Shown here one piece after another: positions 25,108 to 33,243 of a stretch of 64,000 bases of DNA (the first letter of the stretch is position 1; each line of letters starts with the position of its first letter). The notes under the pieces were generated by a model. That model was not told the origin of the DNA. It worked only from the letters and a program-made list of their open reading frames with translations, and searched no databases. Source of the DNA: Aldehydirespirator sp028819505 (GTDB lineage: Bacteria > Actinomycetota > Acidimicrobiia > Acidimicrobiales > Aldehydirespiratoraceae); the NCBI GenBank assembly GCA_965207755.1, contig OZ242297.1:2294001-2358000 (forward strand), in the 5' to 3' direction. Made by a program: the position numbers and the translations under genes.

Positions 25108-26793
25108 TCAGGGGTCTGCTGGGTCTGGGCGTGTCCAGGGGCCTGCGCCGCCTATGTGGGTCACGGTCTCGGCTCGGGGCGGGTCGTATTGGCTGTGGGC
25201 GGCCCAGTGGAAGTCCAGGCCGAAGTCGTGGCGGCGGTTGCCGTCGTCGTCGGTGGCGGGCAGCCCCCGCAGCGGCTGGTCGGGGCCGGCCCGGCGGTCG
25301 ATGGGGACCAGCCGATGCACCGCGAGGACCCTGTGGTGCTCGTCGAGGAACGTCAGGTAGGCGCGCACGTCCTCGATGACGAGGTCCTGGAGTGTCTCGG
25401 TGTCGACGGCGCCGGGATGCGAGGTCGGCGCCGCGAGGTCCACCCGGGTGCTCCACTGGCGGATCGCGGCGTGGTCTCCGGGCCCGAGCGACGGATCCAG
25501 GGGCGCCCAGTTCGCGCCGAAAGCGGGGTCGGCCGCTTGTCGCAGCACCCAGGAGACGCCCCACGGCGACGTGCGTGCCGGGTCGACCGCGAGGCTGGGG
25601 TCTCCGCGGAAGGAGCGGCTCAGGTCCGGCCGCGGCGACATCTCGGCGCTCACCGCGAGCTCGAAGCGCTGCGGCATCTCAGTCACCGCCGCCGCGTCCA
25701 GCACGAACGGCGCCACCTCCCCGGGCTGCAGCGTCAACGCGAACACCGACTCCTGTTCGCCCCACGTCACCGTCACCCGGCGCGCGAACAGCGCCGCGGA
25801 TCTGTTCTGCACCAGCCCCAGCAACTCGCCGCCGCGCAACGCAGCGGTGTCCCACAACAGCACCACCTCATCGGCGGGCGCCTCCACCGCGAACACGCCG
25901 AGAGGCGCCCGATAGCCCAGCAGTTCGCCCCCGTAGCCCAGACTGTGGCCGCAGCCGTACAGGCACGCCGTCTCCCGCGCGGTCCGCTGCGCGGCCTCCG
26001 TCGCGGCCTGCGGCGACTCCCTGGGCGGCCCGAACCCGTCCCAGGTCACGTGCGCGTACAGCGGGGCGCCTTCGACGCCGCACCCGGGCCGCAGCTCGAA
26101 GACCTCGCCGAAGATCACGTTGAGGTCGGCCTGTCCGGGGCTGGGACCGACACGCCAGATCTCGTCATAGACCGCCGTCAGGGTGTCGTCGGTGTCGCCG
26201 CACAGCCAGAGGACCTTGCCCAGCAGCGGTTCCCAAGGCGACTGCTGCTCGACGCGCAGCGGGCCCGCGCCCTTCCCGACCACCGCGCCGGGCCGCCCCG
26301 GCCGGGCCACCAGCCCGCCGGGCCGACCCGACCCGTCCGAACCCCCCGACCAGAAGACACCCGCCCCGCCGGGGCCCTCCCGGCCGACATCGACGCTCCC
26401 CGCACCGTCATCGACGCTCCCCGCACCGTCATCGACCCCGCCGCCGCCGACAGCGACGCTGGAGGAACGGGACCCGTCGAGCGGTCCCTCACCCGAACCC
26501 GGCCCGGGCACATCCCCGGCCGGCACCACCCCGCCGACAGGCACGCCGCCGGGCACAGCGGGCTCGGGCTCGTCCCGCGGACCAGGGAACCATCCGCTGC
26601 CGGGCTCGGCCGCGGCCGGGGCTGCCGGCGGCGTCGCCGCGCCCTGGCCGACAGGCTCGGGCGACGCGCACGACACGGCACCGGCCAGCGCCAGCGCCGC
26701 CCCCGCCGCGCCCCATGGCGCCCGGCGCGCACGGCGGCCGTGTCCCGCAAGCGCGCGACGGCGCGCCGCGGCCGCTCTCAGCGGATGTGGCAT
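25108..26793 (-). CDS. one-domain surface lipoprotein of the island (unit A)
   Basis: The product has 561 residues. The signal peptide ends in LAGAVSC (Cys42), followed by a Pro/Gly/Asp/Ser-rich linker to about residue 195 containing the repeat DDGAGSV and a GWF motif. The folded part starts WEPLLGKVLWLCGDTD and contains CLYGCGHSLGYGGELLGY and a beta-sandwich-like stretch LLGLVQNRSAALFARRVTVTW ... LTLQPGEVAPFVL, which resembles FxLYD-type extracellular domains. The C-terminus reads HIGGAGPWTRPDPADP. The closest relative is at 30575-32383. It overlaps the prepilin-like gene by 16 bases. The function is unknown; the location on the outer face of the membrane is inferred from the lipobox. Confidence 0.7.
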   Translation of the reverse strand: MPHPLRAAAARRRALAGHGRRARRAPWGAAGAALALAGAVSCASPEPVGQGAATPPAAPAAAEPGSGWFPGPRDEPEPAVPGGVPVGGVVPAGDVPGPGSGEGPLDGSRSSSVAVGGGGVDDGAGSVDDGAGSVDVGREGPGGAGVFWSGGSDGSGRPGGLVARPGRPGAVVGKGAGPLRVEQQSPWEPLLGKVLWLCGDTDDTLTAVYDEIWRVGPSPGQADLNVIFGEVFELRPGCGVEGAPLYAHVTWDGFGPPRESPQAATEAAQRTARETACLYGCGHSLGYGGELLGYRAPLGVFAVEAPADEVVLLWDTAALRGGELLGLVQNRSAALFARRVTVTWGEQESVFALTLQPGEVAPFVLDAAAVTEMPQRFELAVSAEMSPRPDLSRSFRGDPSLAVDPARTSPWGVSWVLRQAADPAFGANWAPLDPSLGPGDHAAIRQWSTRVDLAAPTSHPGAVDTETLQDLVIEDVRAYLTFLDEHHRVLAVHRLVPIDRRAGPDQPLRGLPATDDDGNRRHDFGLDFHWAAHSQYDPPRAETVTHIGGAGPWTRPDPADP

Positions 26794-27242
26794 GACGGTT
26801 TGTGCTTGTCGAGCGGCCCCCAGCCGCTGCCGCCGGTGTAGGTGCCCTCGTAGGCCTCTGCTGTCAGCGTGATGCCGCTGTAGATGATCCCGACCTGCAG
26901 GCATCTGTTCCTGTAGCGGCGGTTGATCTCATCGGCGTCGGCGCCGCTGGCGGGAGTCTCCTGCTGCCACCGCTCCGCCAGCGTCGTCACCGCCAGGTCA
27001 GCGGCCCTCTGACGGGCATCGCTCGAGCGGACCCTCTCCGCGGCGCCGCCCACCGTGTCGCCCATGAGCACCACCGCAACCGCGGCGATCCCCGCCACCG
27101 CGGCCACCACCAGCAGCCACTCCAGAGTCGTCAACCCCTCCTCGCGCCCGGGCCGCGCACCGGTCCTGCCGCGCCGGCCGATGCCCGGGCCGCCGCCGAC
27201 CGGGCGCAGGCCGCCGCGGCGTCGCCTACCCGGCGCCGTCAT
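26778..27242 (-). CDS. type IV prepilin-like protein (unit A)
   Basis: The product has 154 residues: a basic leader of about 35 residues, then REEG-LTTLEWLLVVAAVAGI. This is the type III prepilin signal: Gly at -1, a hydrophobic residue at +1, Glu at +5 and an unbroken hydrophobic helix. The mature body is short with two late cysteines (NRCLQVGII; KPSCHIR). The first 55 residues are almost identical to the paralogue at 32776-33243, but the bodies differ. It overlaps the lipoprotein genes on both sides. No prepilin peptidase, ATPase or platform gene lies in the window, so assembly would need genes elsewhere. Confidence 0.65.
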   Translation of the reverse strand: MTAPGRRRRGGLRPVGGGPGIGRRGRTGARPGREEGLTTLEWLLVVAAVAGIAAVAVVLMGDTVGGAAERVRSSDARQRAADLAVTTLAERWQQETPASGADADEINRRYRNRCLQVGIIYSGITLTAEAYEGTYTGGSGWGPLDKHKPSCHIR

Positions 27243-29550
27243 GCACGCCGCCCACGGTGATGGCGAAGTCGTGGTATTCGTAGTTCGGCAGGAACACCAC
27301 CAGGAAGGACGAGTCCAGGCCGATGCGATGCACTTGGACCGGGCCATACGTGCCGTCATCGCGGGTTGTCTCTATGTAGGGGGTCAACTCGCTCACGTCG
27401 AGGACCCTGTCTTCGTCGTCGAGCCGGGTCAGGTAGACCCGCAGGTCCTCGACCACCAGGTCCGCCACCTCGCCGGCGACGCTGGGATGCGAGGTCGGCT
27501 CCTCAAGCCGGATGAGCGTCTCGTAGGCTTGGACCCAGTCGTCGCGCGACACGCCCTCGGGGCGGACGATGTGGGGGTACCATCCCAGCACGTGCTCGAC
27601 CTGACCCCAGGTGTCGGCCCAGATGCCGGGCAGTCCCGAGACTAGGAACGAACGCCGCAGGTCCGGCTCGGGCGTCAACTGCGCGCTCACCTCCAAGCCG
27701 ATCGACTCAGGGTCTGAGGGCCCCTGATATCCCCCTATCTCGAAGGGCGCCACCTCGCCGGGCTGCACCGTCAACGGGAACACCCACCTGCCTTCGCCCG
27801 CAGACACCGTCACATGGCGAGCGAACAGCCTGTCGGACATGTTCTGCACCAGGCCCCTGACCGTCTCGCCGTCCACCAGCACCGAATCCAGCCGCACCGC
27901 CACCTCGTCGCTGAACACGTCTGAGTCGTAGCGGTCAGGCCAGTAGTCCGCGTACCCGAACTCGATGATGCTCCAAGGCTGGGCCTTCCTCAGCGGCCCC
28001 GGAAGATCAGCAGCCGCGCCGTCGCCGCCGGGCGTCTCAGAGCCCGGCCGCGGACTCCCATCGGGCCCGTCGGCGCCCTCGGCGCCGTCGTGGGCGCCGC
28101 CCACGGTGATGCCGAGGTTGAATCTGCCGTAGGTGCTGCCCGGGGTCGGCAGGAACACCACTAGGCGGTGTCTGTTCTCGCGGTCGGCTCGGCGCGCCGG
28201 GACCACGCGGCGTCTGCCGTCGTTGCCGGTCACCTGTGCGTAGGGGGTCAACTCGCTCACGTCGAGGACCCTGTCCTCGTCGTCGAGCCGGGTCAGATAG
28301 ACCCGCAGGTCCTCGACCACCAGGTCCGCCGCCTCGCCGGCGACGCTGGGATGCGAGGTCGGCTCCTGAAGCGAGACGGACGTCTCGTAGGCGTGGCCCC
28401 TGTCGCCGCGCGACACGCCCTCAGGGCGCACGATGTGGGGGAACCGGCGATACACCTCCTCGATGTGGTCCCAGGTGCCGGCCCAGACGCCGGGCAATCC
28501 CGAGACCCGGAACGAACGCCGCAGATCCGGCTCAGGCGTCAACTGCGCGCTCACCTCCAAACCGATCGACTCAGGGTCTGCCGGCCCGCGGTAGCCGTCG
28601 ATCTCGAAGGGCGCCACCTCGCCGGGCTGCACCGTCAACGGGAACACCCACCTGCCTTCGCCCGCAGACACCGTCACATGGCGAGCGAACAGCCTGTCGG
28701 ACATGTTCTGCACCAGGCCCCTGACCGTATCGCCGTCCACCAGCACCGAATCCAGCCGCACCGCCACCTCGTCGCTGAACACTTCTGAGTCGTAGCGGTC
28801 AGGCCAGCCGTCCAAGTACCCCAACTCAAAGAAGGCCCCATTTCCCAGCGCGCGCCTCAGCGGCCCCGGACCATCAGCAACCGCACCGTCGCCGCCCGGC
28901 GCCTCAGAGCCCGGCCGCGAACCCCCATCCGGCGCCTCGGCGCCCGCGCCGGGCTCTCGGGCGCCCCCGACGCCGTCAGGCCCGGCATCACCGGACGGAT
29001 CCTCCCCATCAGCCGGGCCGGCAGCATCCCCGGACACCGCGGCCCGCCCCACCGCCACCGCACCAACCCCCCGACCGGGCATCCCGCCAGCGGACCCGTC
29101 GCCGGGCGCGAGCGCCTCCGCGGCGGCGTCACGGACCCCGGCCCCCGCACCGGGCATCCCGCCAGCGGACCCGTCGCCGGCGCCTCCCGCCGCTGCGACC
29201 GCACCCGCAGCATCGCCGGCGTCCCGGCGTGGGTCAGCGATCCCGAAGCCGTCAACGGCACCGGAGCCGGCGTCCTCGAACCACCCGCCGCCGGCGCCGG
29301 AGCCCGTGCCGTCGAACCACTCCGCACCACCGCCGGGCGTGTCAAGCGGATCGCCCGCACCGGACGCGGCGTCGGGCCGCCCGCAGCCCGCCAACAACAC
29401 AGCCGCAACCCACCAGACCAGCAGCCGCCTCCGCCCAGTACCGCACCCCCGGCCAAGCACAGCAACGTCGCCCGCCCGCTCGGCCCCATCCGCCCCGACA
29501 CGCCCCGCGGGCGTCCGGCCCCGCATCGTCACACTCGGTGCCAGCTGCAT
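27226..29550 (-). CDS. two-domain surface lipoprotein of the island (unit A)
   Basis: The product has 774 residues with a lipobox WVAAVLLAGC (Cys56). A Gly/Ala/Asp/Pro-rich linker runs to about residue 225 and holds the repeat GDGSAGGMPG twice. Two homologous repeats follow, about 229-491 and 516-771. Each contains EVAVRLDSVLVDG, TVRGLVQNMSDRLFARHVTV, FPLTVQPGEVAPFEI, PTSHPSVAGE and DLRVYLTRLDDEDRVLDVSEL, ending ITVGG(A/V)HDGA. The GLVQNMS ... PGEVAPF part is FxLYD-like. It is almost the same as 33227-35557. The start is uncertain: ATG 29550, ATG 29526 or a later GTG that would shorten the long signal n-region. The role is unknown. Confidence 0.72.
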   Translation of the reverse strand: MQLAPSVTMRGRTPAGRVGADGAERAGDVAVLGRGCGTGRRRLLVWWVAAVLLAGCGRPDAASGAGDPLDTPGGGAEWFDGTGSGAGGGWFEDAGSGAVDGFGIADPRRDAGDAAGAVAAAGGAGDGSAGGMPGAGAGVRDAAAEALAPGDGSAGGMPGRGVGAVAVGRAAVSGDAAGPADGEDPSGDAGPDGVGGAREPGAGAEAPDGGSRPGSEAPGGDGAVADGPGPLRRALGNGAFFELGYLDGWPDRYDSEVFSDEVAVRLDSVLVDGDTVRGLVQNMSDRLFARHVTVSAGEGRWVFPLTVQPGEVAPFEIDGYRGPADPESIGLEVSAQLTPEPDLRRSFRVSGLPGVWAGTWDHIEEVYRRFPHIVRPEGVSRGDRGHAYETSVSLQEPTSHPSVAGEAADLVVEDLRVYLTRLDDEDRVLDVSELTPYAQVTGNDGRRRVVPARRADRENRHRLVVFLPTPGSTYGRFNLGITVGGAHDGAEGADGPDGSPRPGSETPGGDGAAADLPGPLRKAQPWSIIEFGYADYWPDRYDSDVFSDEVAVRLDSVLVDGETVRGLVQNMSDRLFARHVTVSAGEGRWVFPLTVQPGEVAPFEIGGYQGPSDPESIGLEVSAQLTPEPDLRRSFLVSGLPGIWADTWGQVEHVLGWYPHIVRPEGVSRDDWVQAYETLIRLEEPTSHPSVAGEVADLVVEDLRVYLTRLDDEDRVLDVSELTPYIETTRDDGTYGPVQVHRIGLDSSFLVVFLPNYEYHDFAITVGGVHDGAG

Positions 29551-29835
29551 GTCCCCTGTGTGGGGCAGTGCTTGATGTAGAGGACCCTGGTACCCACAGC
29601 ATTCACGAACCCTTCACCGAGAACCCTCCGGGCAGCGCACGTCGGCCGCCGCGGACCCCGCACCGAGACGCCGCAGCCGCTCCGGCGCGCCCTCCAGCCC
29701 AGGAAACCCCACCAGACCGAACACCGCCGCCGACACCGCCGGCAGCCACAACAGACCCGGACGCGCCCGACCTGTCCGCCGGACCGCCCCGCATCTGCAC
29801 GGCGACCGTCGCTGCACCCCCAAAACTGTACACAA
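29529..29835 (-). pseudogene. deleted copy of the large Cys-rich surface gene (unit A)
   Basis: The 3' tail of the large gene (VGTRVLYIKHCPTQGTCSWH in unit B) is joined at 29606-29611 (CGAACC) directly to the 5' leader. Relative to unit B, 2566 bp are missing; CGAACC occurs at both deletion ends there (35613-35618 and 38179-38184). The join breaks the frame: the GTG start is followed by only four codons. The upstream signal-peptide-like frame (29614-29835) is still open and differs from its unit B counterpart at about ten residues. Confidence 0.8.
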
Positions 29836-29892
29836 CCCTCACCGGCCGCCACAGCCGCCCACCCCGGACACGCCGGCTGCCATGCGCCCGGG

Positions 29893-30277
29893 CCGGACCG
29901 GCCACGACCGACGCCACCAAGCCCCGGTCCGTGCCCGACTGGTCGACCACCCGGGCGCCGATCAGCTCGTGGACCCACAGCTCATCGGGGTCCGCGATCG
30001 GCGCGGCCCGCAGCACCAGCCCCCTCAGAGCCTCGGCCTGGATGCGGTCGCCGATGCCGGCGAAGGCCACCAGGTGGCGCTTGTTGTGGGGTCGGGCCGA
30101 GGAGACCTGCAGGGTCCCCGAGTCGGTCCGCAGCTCCGATCCGGGCGCCAGGCGCTCGGGCCGGTTCGACACCAGAGTGACGGTCACCTCGCCGCCGGTG
30201 CCGTGGGGCCGCCCGACGCGGCCGACCTCCAGCAGCGGCGCCGTCCCGGCGCCGGACGAGTCGGCCTGTTCAGTCAC
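29893..30277 (-). pseudogene. truncated extra copy of rimM
   Basis: From GTG 30277 the frame reads like rimM (SSGAGTAPLLEVGRVGRPHG) through ELWVHELIGARVVD and VVAGPA, about 128 codons, then breaks into unrelated sequence at the border of unit A. It matches 21117-21502 with scattered differences (for example SARPHNKRHLVAFAGIGD against SARPHSGRHLVAFDGVDD). The C-terminal part of the PRC-barrel domain is missing, so the product should not be functional. Confidence 0.88.
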
Positions 30278-30284
30278 GCAGCCC

Positions 30285-30540
30285 GGAAGGCGCCCGATAG
30301 CCCAACTCCTCGCCGCCGAAGCCGAGACTGTGGCCACAGCCGTACAGACACCCCGCCTGCTGCGCCGCGTCGGTCGCCTCCTCCGGCGACGCCCTCGCCG
30401 AGCCGAACCCGTCCCAGGTCACGTGCGCGTACAGCGCAGCGCCCTCGCGGCCACGCTCGGGCCGGATCTCGAACAGCTCGCCGAAGATCACATTGATGTC
30501 GGCCTGCCCAGGGCTGGGACCCACACGAACCGTCTCATTC
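30285..30540 (-). pseudogene. fragment of a one-domain island lipoprotein gene
   Basis: The minus frame reads VRVGPSPGQADINVIFGELF, LYAHVTWDGFGSARASPEEA and CLYGCGHSLGFGGEELGYRA. This matches the middle of the lipoprotein at 25108-26793 and is more distant from 30575-32383. Signal peptide and C-terminal half are missing. It lies between the stop of the unit B lipoprotein and the rimM fragment, so it marks a recombination junction. Confidence 0.8.
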
Positions 30541-30574
30541 CAGGCGCGCATGAGCGGACGGGTGCCTGTGTGCG

Positions 30575-32383
30575 TCACGGGCCCGCCGCGTCTGCGCGTG
30601 TCCACGGGCCTGCGCCGCCTATGTGCAGCACGGCCTCGACTTCGATCGGGTCGTATTCGCTGTCGGCGGCCCAGTAGAACTCCAGACCGAAGTCGTAGAT
30701 CAACTCGCCCATGCCGTTGTACTGGAGGTTGCCGTCTTCGTCGCGCACAGGCAGCCCCCTCAGCGGCTCGTCAGGGTCGGCCCAGCCGTTCTCGGGGACC
30801 AGCCGATGCACCGCGAACACTCTGCCGTGCCCGTCGAGGAACGTCAGATAGGCGCGCATTTCCTCAACGACCAGATCCTCCAACCCGGCCACCACATCGG
30901 GATGCGACTCCGGCGCCACCAACTCCACAGAGATGTTCCACTCGCGCATATTGACCTCATCGCCGGGTCCCAGCGACGGATCCAGAGGCGCCCAGTTCGC
31001 GCCGAAGTCCGGGTCCGCCATCTGCTGCTGCACCCAGCCGACGTCCCAATACGACGAATGCAGCGCACCGAACGGGAAATCGGCGAAGAACGAGCGGCTC
31101 AGGTCAGGCTGCGGCGACAGCGCCGCGCTCACCTCGACCTCAGACGGCTCCGGCAGCACAGAGGACCCGGCGGCGTCCAGCACGAACGGCGCCACCTCCC
31201 CGGGCTGCAACGTCAACGCGAACACCGACTCCCGCCCGCCCCACCTCACCGTCACCTCACGCGCGAACAACTCCGCGGACATGTTCTGCACCAGCCCCAG
31301 CATCTCGCCGCCGCGCAGCGCCACCGAATCCCACAACAGCACCACCTCATCGACAGGCGCCTCCACCGCGAACGCCCCATAGGGCGCCTCATAGCCCAAC
31401 AACTGGCCGCCGTAGCCGAGATTGTGGCCACAGCCATACAGGCACGCCCCCTCCTGCACCGCCTCCGTCGCCTCCTCGGGCGACCCCCTCGCCGGCCCGA
31501 ACCCGCGCCAAGTCAAATGCACATACAACCGGCCGCGGTCGCCGCCGCACTCACCGTCTTGGAAATCGGCGATCTTCAGGCCCATCAGATACAGATCAGA
31601 CGACGGCGGATCGGCGACACGCACCACCTTCTCGAACATCGCCGCCACCGCGTCGGCGTCACAAACCTCCAAGACATCGCCCATAACCGCATCCCAAGGT
31701 AGATACCCCCAGGGCTCGTCGCTGCGAAGCGGACCCTGACCATTCGCAACCACCGCCCCGCGCTGGTGCGGCCGGCCAACCAACTCGCCAGGCTCACGGA
31801 ACCCGCCCGAACCCCCCGACCCAGACACCGAAACCTCCTCCGAAACACCCACCCCGCCGCCATCAACAACAGCCCCGACATCATCAACGGCCCCGCCATC
31901 GACGGATCCGCCATCATCAACGGCCCCATCACCGGCCCCGCCATCATCAACAACCCGTCCGCCGTCAGCGACACCGCCGCCAACAGCATCACCGCCGCCG
32001 CCGTCAACGACCACGACACTGGAAGGCATGCGCTCGTCGGACAGGCCCCCACCAGCACCCGTATCCGACACATCCCCAGCCGACACCGCCCCGCCGCCGG
32101 CTCCTGCAGCGGCATCGGCTGCGGGCCCATGCCCGTGCCCCGGATCAGAGAACGAGCGACCGTCGACTGCCTCACCGCCGCCGGGCTCGGCTGCGGGCTC
32201 AGAGATGTGCCCCCGATCAGAGAACCAGCCGCCGACACGCTCGTCCACGGCCGGGGGCGCCGCCTCGCCTCCGCCGTCAGGCTCAGACGGCGCGCACGAC
32301 ACGGCCCCGACCAGCGCCGCCAACACCAACCCCGCGCCGCCCAGGACCCGAAGCCGGCCATCCTTCACCGTCGAAGCTCGCAT
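30575..32383 (-). CDS. one-domain surface lipoprotein of the island (unit B)
   Basis: The product has 602 residues. Its signal peptide ends in ALVGAVSC (Cys30). A low-complexity Gly/Asp/Val linker to about residue 200 repeats VDDGG-like units. The folded part begins WGYLPWDAVMGDVLEVCDAD and has LYVHLTWRGFGPARGSPEEA, CLYGCGHNLGYGGQLLGYEA, LLGLVQNMSAELFAREVTV and FALTLQPGEVAPFVLDAA, ending HIGGAGPWTRADAAGP. It is a diverged paralogue of 25108-26793. ATG 32383 overlaps the stop of the gene upstream. The frame stays open further upstream, but only because the frameshifted small gene there shares it. Function unknown; lipid-anchored surface location inferred. Confidence 0.7.
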   Translation of the reverse strand: MRASTVKDGRLRVLGGAGLVLAALVGAVSCAPSEPDGGGEAAPPAVDERVGGWFSDRGHISEPAAEPGGGEAVDGRSFSDPGHGHGPAADAAAGAGGGAVSAGDVSDTGAGGGLSDERMPSSVVVVDGGGGDAVGGGVADGGRVVDDGGAGDGAVDDGGSVDGGAVDDVGAVVDGGGVGVSEEVSVSGSGGSGGFREPGELVGRPHQRGAVVANGQGPLRSDEPWGYLPWDAVMGDVLEVCDADAVAAMFEKVVRVADPPSSDLYLMGLKIADFQDGECGGDRGRLYVHLTWRGFGPARGSPEEATEAVQEGACLYGCGHNLGYGGQLLGYEAPYGAFAVEAPVDEVVLLWDSVALRGGEMLGLVQNMSAELFAREVTVRWGGRESVFALTLQPGEVAPFVLDAAGSSVLPEPSEVEVSAALSPQPDLSRSFFADFPFGALHSSYWDVGWVQQQMADPDFGANWAPLDPSLGPGDEVNMREWNISVELVAPESHPDVVAGLEDLVVEEMRAYLTFLDGHGRVFAVHRLVPENGWADPDEPLRGLPVRDEDGNLQYNGMGELIYDFGLEFYWAADSEYDPIEVEAVLHIGGAGPWTRADAAGP

Positions 32384-32779
32384 CACGACAGCAGCGAGCC
32401 GACGGCCGGGTCGATCCACTCGCAGGCCGCCGCAGTCGCGGCCACAGCCGCGCCGCATTCCTCGTTGTCGCCCGCCCTCACATAGAGCACCCTTCCGTCC
32501 ACGTTGCCGACGTACCAGCCGTTGCCGTGCGGTCCCAGCCTCGACGCTCGCGCGTACTGGTCGTCTGGGACGGCCTTGATCAGCGTGTGGGCGTAGCCGG
32601 TGTGCGCCTTGGGGAACACCGCGTACTTGGTGCCTTCGTGCGCGATCTTGTCCGGGTTGGTCAACGAGACGAACGCGACCTGTCCTCTTGGCGAACCTGT
32701 AGACGCTGCCCGCGGGGTTGCACGACCCGCCGTAGACGCGCAGCCCGCCGTCGCCGCACGCCTCGACCGGCGCCGTCAT
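32383..32779 (-). pseudogene. frameshifted small gene like the C-terminus of the large surface protein
   Basis: ATG 32779 overlaps the prepilin stop (ATGA) and opens MTAPVEACGDGGLRVYGGSC up to about 32690. The sequence then makes sense one frame over: VAFVSLTNPDKIAHEGTKYA and FPKAHTGYAHTLIKAVPDD, ending DPAVGSLLS at 32383. This second part matches the C-terminal domain of the protein at 35536-38190 (GFVSFTDTDGTKYAAFPAND; GYAETLIRGVPKNKYA). Either one base was gained or lost (a real frameshift or an assembly error), or a separate 93-residue ORF starts at TTG 32664. Unit A has no equivalent. Confidence 0.6.
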
Positions 32780-33243
32780 CGGATCGCGAGAATGCTGCAC
32801 AGCGGCGTGTTGTGCCAGCCGGTCGGCCGGTCGGGGTCATAGATGCCTTCGACGATGTCGGTTCCCGCCAAAACGTCGGCGTAGATGATCTCCAGTCGCC
32901 GGCACCGCCGCCGGTAGCGGGCGTTGATCTGGTCGGCGTCGCTCTGTGTGGAGGGCCGCTGCTGCTGCCAGGCGTCCTCGAGCTCGGTGGCCGCGAGGTC
33001 CGCGGCCTCCTGACGCGCGCTGTGGGATCCGACCTGCTCGGCCGTGCCGCCGACCACGCTCTGCACCAGCACCACGCCCAGCGCGGCCAGCCCCGCCACC
33101 GCGGCCACCACCAGCAGCCACTCCAGAGTCGTCAACCCCTCATCGCGCCCGGGCCGCGCACCGGTCCTGCCGCGCCGGCCGGTGCCCGGGCCACCGCCGA
33201 CCGGGCGCAGGCCACCACGGCGTCGCCTACCCGGCGCCGTCAT
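32776..33243 (-). CDS. type IV prepilin-like protein (unit B)
   Basis: The product has 155 residues. Leader and helix are RDEG-LTTLEWLLVVAAVAGL, with Gly at -1 and Glu at +5, as in type IV prepilins. The first 50 residues nearly equal those of 26778-27242. The body diverges after the helix and carries its own cysteine pair (RRCRRLEII; TPLCSILAIR). It overlaps the two-domain lipoprotein by 17 bases and the next small gene by four. A conserved leader with diverged bodies is what one sees in sets of minor pilins or pseudopilins. Confidence 0.65.
   Translation of the reverse strand: MTAPGRRRRGGLRPVGGGPGTGRRGRTGARPGRDEGLTTLEWLLVVAAVAGLAALGVVLVQSVVGGTAEQVGSHSARQEAADLAATELEDAWQQQRPSTQSDADQINARYRRRCRRLEIIYADVLAGTDIVEGIYDPDRPTGWHNTPLCSILAIR

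Larger units (their letters stand above)
26778..29890 (-). repeat. duplicated module, unit A (left copy)
   Basis: This stretch repeats 32776-38460 in the same orientation. The prepilin leader, the two-domain lipoprotein and the 5' leader region are shared. Offsets are about 6.0 kb for the lipoprotein part and 8.57 kb for the leader part, because unit A lacks 2566 bp of the large surface gene. Homology on the right stops at 29890 (equivalent to 38460), where the rimM fragment begins. Confidence 0.85.

Noticed and set aside
22544..25360. Plus-strand open frame of over 900 codons opposite ffh and ftsY
   Set aside because: High-GC codon bias keeps antisense frames open. The product is Arg/Pro/Gly-rich without domains, while the minus strand encodes complete ffh and ftsY.
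29603..30337. A 244-residue RimM-like functional protein
   Set aside because: Only the first part is RimM; the C-terminal half is antisense or leader sequence of the island, so it is a chimera at a rearrangement join.
30575..32800. Longer version of the unit B lipoprotein starting near 32800
   Set aside because: The extra 139 residues would place the lipobox in mid-protein. They are the frame of the broken small gene; ATG 32383 gives a normal signal peptide.
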